This document shows, in pieces, positions 56,418 to 64,000 of a stretch of DNA of 64,000 nt. Source of the stretch: Ferrimonas balearica. Lineage in GTDB: Bacteria; Pseudomonadota; Gammaproteobacteria; Enterobacterales; Shewanellaceae. A program made the translations under genes and the position numbers. Location of the stretch: contig NZ_JAHVHV010000001.1 in the NCBI RefSeq assembly GCF_019802085.1, forward strand, positions 124,001-188,000, given 5' to 3'. Under the pieces are notes generated by a model. That model saw only the letters and a program-made list of their open reading frames with translations, did not search any database and was not told where the DNA came from. Within the stretch, counting starts at the first letter, position 1, and each line of letters opens with the position of its first letter.

Positions 56418-56437
56418 CATCTGTTGAGGACAGTGCT

Positions 56438-56887
56438 TTGTCAGAGCAACTGAACACCATGGAGATCCAGGAAGTTCTGGATTATTTGCCCCATCGTCAC
56501 CCCTTTGTGCTGGTGGACCGGGTGCTGGAGATCGTTCCGGGCGAGCGCCTGGTGGCGCTGAAAAACGTCACCTACAACGAGCCCTTCTTCCCCGGCCACT
56601 TCCCCAACATGGCGGTGATGCCCGGGGTGCTGATCCTCGAAGCGCTGGCCCAGGCCTCCGCCATCCTGGCCTTCAAGACCCATGGTAAGCAGGACAACGC
56701 CCTTTACCTGTTCGCCGGCATCGACAACGCCCGCTTCAAGCAGCCGGTGGTGCCCGGGGACAGCCTCACACTGGAAGTGGAATCCGTTAAGGACAGACGG
56801 GGTATCGGTTTCTACAGCGCCCGTGCCAAGGTTGATGGCAAGGTGGTCTGCAGCGCCGATTTGATGTGTGCCAAGCGCGAGATTTGA
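56438..56887 (+). CDS. fabZ: 3-hydroxyacyl-ACP dehydratase FabZ
   Basis: It dehydrates beta-hydroxyacyl-ACP in fatty acid synthesis and competes with LpxA/LpxD for the same substrates. It has 149 residues. A hot-dog fold with catalytic His in [21 protein letters not shown] (read as two pieces) and Glu in the same motif. A TTG start at 56438 with GAGGA upstream gives [11 protein letters not shown]; the internal ATG (MEIQEVL) is a shorter alternative. The end LMCAKREI matches relatives. Confidence 0.96.
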   Translation: MSEQLNTMEIQEVLDYLPHRHPFVLVDRVLEIVPGERLVALKNVTYNEPFFPGHFPNMAVMPGVLILEALAQASAILAFKTHGKQDNALYLFAGIDNARFKQPVVPGDSLTLEVESVKDRRGIGFYSARAKVDGKVVCSADLMCAKREI

Positions 56888-56891
56888 TGCC

Positions 56892-57662
56892 GTGATTGAT
56901 GCTACCGCCGTCATTCATCCCGATGCCAAGATCGGGAACAACGTCACCATTGGGCCCTTCTGCCACATCGGCGCCGACGTCGAGATCGGCGACGACACCT
57001 GGCTGAGCTCCCACGTGGTGATCAAAGGCCCGGCCACCATCGGCAAGGGCAACCAGTTCTTTCAGTTCTCCTCCATCGGTGAGGCCTGTCAGGACAAGAA
57101 ATACAAGGGTGAGCCCACCCGGGTGGAGATCGGCGACAACAACGTGTTTCGCGAGTGCTGCACCGTCCACCGGGGCACCGTCCAGGACGAGGGGCTGACC
57201 AAGATCGGCTCCAACAACCTCTTTATGGCCTACACCCACGTGGCTCACGACTGCGTGGTGGGGGACAACGTGATCCTGGCCAACAACGCCTCCATCGCCG
57301 GCCACGTGCGGGTGGATGACTGGGCGATCCTGGGGGGGATGACCGGGGTGCACCAGTTTGTGCACATCGGTGCCCACGCCTTCACCGCCGGCTGCTCGCT
57401 GGTGCTGCAGGACGTGCCGCCCTACGTCATGGTCTCCGGCCAAAGTGCCGTGCCTCGCGCAATCAACACCGAGGGGCTCAAGCGCCGCAACTTCTCCAAA
57501 GAGGGGGTGGCGGCGATCCGCAAGGCCTACAAGCTGCTCTACCGCAGCGGCCTGACCACCGCCGAGGCGCTGCCGCAAATTCGCGAGCTGGCCGACGCCC
57601 ACCCCGAGGTGGCCGCCATGGCGGAGTTCGTGGCCAACTCCGCCCGAGGCATTGTGCGTTGA
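56892..57662 (+). CDS. lpxA: UDP-N-acetylglucosamine acyltransferase
   Basis: The first step of lipid A synthesis: 3-O-acylation of UDP-GlcNAc. It has 256 residues. The left-handed helix is built of hexads ([21 protein letters not shown]), and the catalytic His119 lies in [15 protein letters not shown], the equivalent of His125 in E. coli. A GTG start at 56892 gives [10 protein letters not shown]; the frame opens 24 nt earlier inside fabZ. Only 4 nt separate it from the fabZ stop. Confidence 0.97.
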   Translation: MIDATAVIHPDAKIGNNVTIGPFCHIGADVEIGDDTWLSSHVVIKGPATIGKGNQFFQFSSIGEACQDKKYKGEPTRVEIGDNNVFRECCTVHRGTVQDEGLTKIGSNNLFMAYTHVAHDCVVGDNVILANNASIAGHVRVDDWAILGGMTGVHQFVHIGAHAFTAGCSLVLQDVPPYVMVSGQSAVPRAINTEGLKRRNFSKEGVAAIRKAYKLLYRSGLTTAEALPQIRELADAHPEVAAMAEFVANSARGIVR

Positions 57663-57678
57663 ACCCAAGGAGTCGCGT

Positions 57679-58839
57679 TTGCGCCCATTGACCATAGCCA
57701 TCGTCGCCGGAGAACTCTCCGGCGATATTTTAGGTGCAGGCCTGATCAAGGCGATCCAGGCCCGCCACCCCGACGCCCGTTTCGTCGGGATCGGCGGCCC
57801 GCAGATGACCGAGCTGGGGATGGAGAGCCTGTTCCCCATCGAGGACCTGGCGGTGATGGGCCTGGTGGAGGTGCTGGGGCGCTTGCCCCGGCTGTTGCGC
57901 ATCAAGCGGGAGCTCATCGCCCAGCTGACCGAGCTCAAGCCCGACGTCTACGTCGGCGTGGACGCCCCGGATTTCAACCTGCGCATCGAGAAGGTGCTCA
58001 AGGCCCGGGGGATCCCCACGGTGCACTACGTCAGCCCCTCGGTATGGGCCTGGCGCCCCAAGCGGATCTTTAAGATCGACGCCGCCACCGACCAGGTGCT
58101 GGCCCTGCTGCCCTTCGAAAAGGCGTTCTACGACCAGTACGAGGTGAGCTGCGAGTTTGTCGGCCACACCCTGGCGGATGAGATCCCCCTGGTGAGCGAC
58201 CAGGCCGAGGCCCGAGCGGCCCTGGGGCTGGGTGCCGAGGGTCAGGTGCTGGCCCTGCTGCCCGGCAGCCGTGGTGGCGAGATGAGCCGCCTGGGGCCGG
58301 AGTTTATCCAGGCAGCGGCCGAGCTGAAACGGCGCCACCCCGACCTCACTGTCCTGGTGCCCCTGGCCAACGAACACCGCCGGAGCCAGTTTGAGCGGCT
58401 GCTGGCCAACTGCCCCGAGCCGCCGGAGCTGACCCTGGTGGACGGCCAATCCCGCACCGTGATGGCCGCCAGTGACGTGATTTTGCTGGCCTCCGGCACC
58501 GCCACCTTGGAGGCGATGCTGGTCAAGCGGCCCATGGTGGTGGCCTACAAGGTGGCGCCGCTCTCCTACCAGCTGGCCAAGCGGTTGATGCTCATCGACC
58601 GCTTCAGCCTGCCCAACCTGCTCTCCGGGGAGAAAGATCTGGTGCCGGAGCTGATCCAGCACGACTGCACCGTGGCCAATCTGGTGGCCGAGGTGGAGGC
58701 CAAGCTGACGATGGACCCGGCCCCCCTGGTGGCCCGCTTTACCGAGCTGCACCAGCAGATCCGACGGGACGCCTCGGCCCGGGCGGCGGACGCCGTGCTG
58801 GCGGTGGTGGCCGCACGCCAGGGGAGCGACGCCCAATGA
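57679..58839 (+). CDS. lpxB: Lipid-A-disaccharide synthase
   Basis: A membrane-associated GT19 glycosyltransferase joining two acylated glucosamines. It has 386 residues. Features are [20 protein letters not shown] at the N-terminus, the [14 protein letters not shown] donor loop and the C-terminal [18 protein letters not shown]. The TTG start at 57679 lies 6 nt after AAGGAGT; no ATG is available near the conserved start. It overlaps rnhB by ATGA. Confidence 0.96.
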   Translation: MRPLTIAIVAGELSGDILGAGLIKAIQARHPDARFVGIGGPQMTELGMESLFPIEDLAVMGLVEVLGRLPRLLRIKRELIAQLTELKPDVYVGVDAPDFNLRIEKVLKARGIPTVHYVSPSVWAWRPKRIFKIDAATDQVLALLPFEKAFYDQYEVSCEFVGHTLADEIPLVSDQAEARAALGLGAEGQVLALLPGSRGGEMSRLGPEFIQAAAELKRRHPDLTVLVPLANEHRRSQFERLLANCPEPPELTLVDGQSRTVMAASDVILLASGTATLEAMLVKRPMVVAYKVAPLSYQLAKRLMLIDRFSLPNLLSGEKDLVPELIQHDCTVANLVAEVEAKLTMDPAPLVARFTELHQQIRRDASARAADAVLAVVAARQGSDAQ

Positions 58840-59411
58840 CGCTGCTCATCGCCGGGGTCGACGAGGTGGGCCGCGGCCCCCTGGTGGGGGACGTGGTCAC
58901 CGCCGCGGTGATCCTGGATCCCCACCGCCCCATCGCCGGGCTGAGGGATTCCAAAAAACTCAGTGAAAAACGCCGGGCGGCCCTTTACGATGAGATCCGG
59001 GAGAAGGCCCTGGCCTTCAGTCTGGGCCGGGCCAGCGTCGAGGAGATCGACCGGCTCAACATCCTGCACGCCACCATGCTGGCGATGCAGCGGGCGGTGG
59101 CCGGTCTGTCGGTCACCCCGGGTCTGGTCCGGGTGGATGGCAACCGTTGTCCCGATTTTGGCGGCCTGGCCGCCGAGGCCCTGGTCAAGGGGGACGACAA
59201 GGAGCCGGCCATCAGCGCCGCCTCTATCCTCGCCAAGGTCACCCGGGACAACGAGATGAAGGCCCTGGACGCCCGCTATCCGGCCTACGGCTTCGCCAGC
59301 CACAAGGGCTACCCCACCGCCGCCCACCTGGCGGCCCTGGCCGAACACGGTGCCCTGGTTGAGCACCGCAGCAGTTTCAAACCGGTCCGCCGCGCGCTGG
59401 GCCTGGAGTAA
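58836..59411 (+). CDS. rnhB: Ribonuclease HII
   Basis: It cleaves RNA in RNA-DNA hybrids and starts ribonucleotide excision repair. It has 191 residues. The DEDD metal site is visible: [12 protein letters not shown] (Asp, Glu), [11 protein letters not shown] (Asp), and a later Asp in [20 protein letters not shown] and the C-terminal [14 protein letters not shown] are conserved. The overlap with lpxB shows translational coupling. Confidence 0.97.
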   Translation: MTLLIAGVDEVGRGPLVGDVVTAAVILDPHRPIAGLRDSKKLSEKRRAALYDEIREKALAFSLGRASVEEIDRLNILHATMLAMQRAVAGLSVTPGLVRVDGNRCPDFGGLAAEALVKGDDKEPAISAASILAKVTRDNEMKALDARYPAYGFASHKGYPTAAHLAALAEHGALVEHRSSFKPVRRALGLE

Positions 59412-59422
59412 CATAGGACGCC

Positions 59423-62920
<3,498 letters not shown>

Positions 62921-62958
62921 CGGTCGGGGCTGGATGGCCCACCGAATAGAGTAATGGT

Positions 62959-63918
62959 ATGAGCCTGGAATTTCTGGAATTTGAACAACCGATCGCCGAA
63001 CTGCAAGCCAAGATCGACGAGCTGAAGAACGTCACCGAGAACGGCGACCTGGATCTCGACCTGCAAAAGGAGATCAGCCAGCTGGAGGAGAAGCGTGAAG
63101 GGCTGACGAAGAAGATCTTCGCCTCCCTGGAGCCCTGGCAAGTGGCCCAGATGGCCCGTCACCCGCTGCGTCCCTACACCGAAGACTACGTCGCGGCGCT
63201 GTTTACCGAGTTTGATGAACTGTGCGGCGACCGCGCCTACGCCAACGACGAGGCGATCGTCGGCGGCACCGCCCGCTTCAATGGCCAGCCGGTGATGGTG
63301 ATTGGTCATCAGAAGGGCCGGGACACCAAGGAGAAGATCCGCCGCAACTTCGGCATGCCCCGCCCGGAAGGCTACCGCAAGGCCCTGCGCCTGATGGAGA
63401 TGGCGGAGCGCTTCAAGCTGCCGATCCTGACCTTTATCGACACCCCCGGTGCCTACCCCGGTGTTGGTGCCGAGGAGCGCGGTCAGTCCGAGGCGATCGC
63501 CCGCAACCTCAAGGTGATGGCCGGCCTTAAGGTGCCCACCATCTGCACCGTGATCGGCGAAGGGGGCTCCGGCGGCGCCCTGGCCATCGGCGTGGGGGAC
63601 CGGGTCAACATGCTGCAATACTCCACCTACTCGGTGATCTCGCCGGAAGGGTGCGCCTCCATCCTGTGGAAGGACGCGGGCAAAGCCTCCCTGGCCGCCG
63701 AGGCGATGGGGATCACAGCCGAGCGCCTGCATGAGCTGGGGCTGGTGGACAACGTCATCCGCGAGCCCATGGGAGGCGCCCACCGGGACGTGCCCACCAT
63801 GGCCGGTAACCTCAAGGCACGCCTCGAGGAGGACCTGGCGATCCTGCAGGGGATGGACACCGACACCCTGCTGTCCCAGCGCTACGAGCGCCTGATGGGG
63901 TACGGTTATTGCCGCTGA
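62959..63918 (+). CDS. accA: Acetyl-CoA carboxylase carboxyltransferase subunit alpha
   Basis: With AccD it transfers CO2 from biotin to acetyl-CoA, the committed step of fatty acid synthesis. It has 319 residues, as in E. coli. After a helical N-terminus ([20 protein letters not shown], the typical start), the crotonase fold has [20 protein letters not shown] and [17 protein letters not shown]. The carboxyltransferase motif [15 protein letters not shown] is complete. It is 38 nt after dnaE. Confidence 0.98.
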   Translation: MSLEFLEFEQPIAELQAKIDELKNVTENGDLDLDLQKEISQLEEKREGLTKKIFASLEPWQVAQMARHPLRPYTEDYVAALFTEFDELCGDRAYANDEAIVGGTARFNGQPVMVIGHQKGRDTKEKIRRNFGMPRPEGYRKALRLMEMAERFKLPILTFIDTPGAYPGVGAEERGQSEAIARNLKVMAGLKVPTICTVIGEGGSGGALAIGVGDRVNMLQYSTYSVISPEGCASILWKDAGKASLAAEAMGITAERLHELGLVDNVIREPMGGAHRDVPTMAGNLKARLEEDLAILQGMDTDTLLSQRYERLMGYGYCR

Positions 63919-64000
63919 GTGATGCCCTGGCGCGGCTGCAGGCCGCGCTTGCCCAGGCCCTCGAAGGGGCGACGCCGCCGCGTCGCCTGCTGGTGGCCTA
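63909..64000 (+). CDS. tilS: tRNA(Ile)-lysidine synthase, start only (3' end outside window)
   Basis: A TTG at 63909 opens a frame that overlaps the accA stop and runs to the window edge. The 30 visible residues end in RRLLVAY, which would lead into the SGGxDS P-loop of the N-type ATP pyrophosphatase of TilS. The amphipathic start [18 protein letters not shown] fits the family. tilS follows accA in many gammaproteobacteria. The call rests on a very short piece plus gene order. Confidence 0.75.
   Translation, partial: MPLSDALARLQAALAQALEGATPPRRLLVA

Overview
This 64-kb window reads as one stretch of a GC-rich gammaproteobacterial chromosome from a marine, respiratory organism of the Shewanella/Ferrimonas type. 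The assignment is inference. It rests on two OmcA/MtrC-type decaheme outer-surface cytochromes, type II QueF, Syd, gammaproteobacterial proteins of unknown function (DUF3192, DUF3301, DUF3549, DUF3718, DUF2789, DUF2310), a YqcC-TruC-YqcA cluster and a standard rpsB-tsf-pyrH-frr-uppS...dnaE-accA-tilS order. I see no tRNA or rRNA gene, insertion sequence, integrase, prophage, CRISPR array or replication origin.

Layout. 1-9.2 kb: the tail of an M14-type peptidase, a lipoprotein, pepD, an M17 aminopeptidase, a short independent transcript with a 30-codon ORF, a purine permease and proBA. 9.3-24.6 kb: a PAS chemoreceptor, an M16 lipoprotein peptidase, the O2-independent ubiquinone genes ubiT/ubiUV, a chromosomal ParM-ParR pair, trhP-yfhL for tRNA hydroxylation, an HDOD protein, queF, syd and a LysR regulator. 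24.8-29.5 kb: two tandem decaheme lipoproteins with collagen-like linkers and no mtrA/mtrB beside them. 29.6-33.8 kb: aldehyde dehydrogenase and small conserved proteins. 33.8-34.95 kb: two tandem CsrB-family sRNAs. 34.96-41.2 kb: DUF3301/DUF3549, yqcC-truC-yqcA, a glucose-type PTS EIICB, DUF3718 and dapD. 41.2-64 kb: map-glnD-dapD on the minus strand, divergent from rpsB-tsf, pyrH-frr, uppS-cdsA-ispC-rseP-bamA-skp-lpxD-fabZ-lpxA-lpxB-rnhB-dnaE-accA and the start of tilS.

How the genes work together. The right third is the essential translation and envelope block: isoprenoid and phospholipid precursors, BamA and Skp for outer-membrane proteins, and lipid A first steps. The left and middle parts hold respiratory accessory functions: anaerobic ubiquinone synthesis beside a weak FNR-like site, and extracellular electron-transfer cytochromes. 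The features most worth following up are the twin CsrB RNAs with a matched upstream dyad, the ParM-ParR pair with no plasmid context, and the 4.85-5.25 kb transcript whose leader carries repeated GGA hairpins like CsrA sites.
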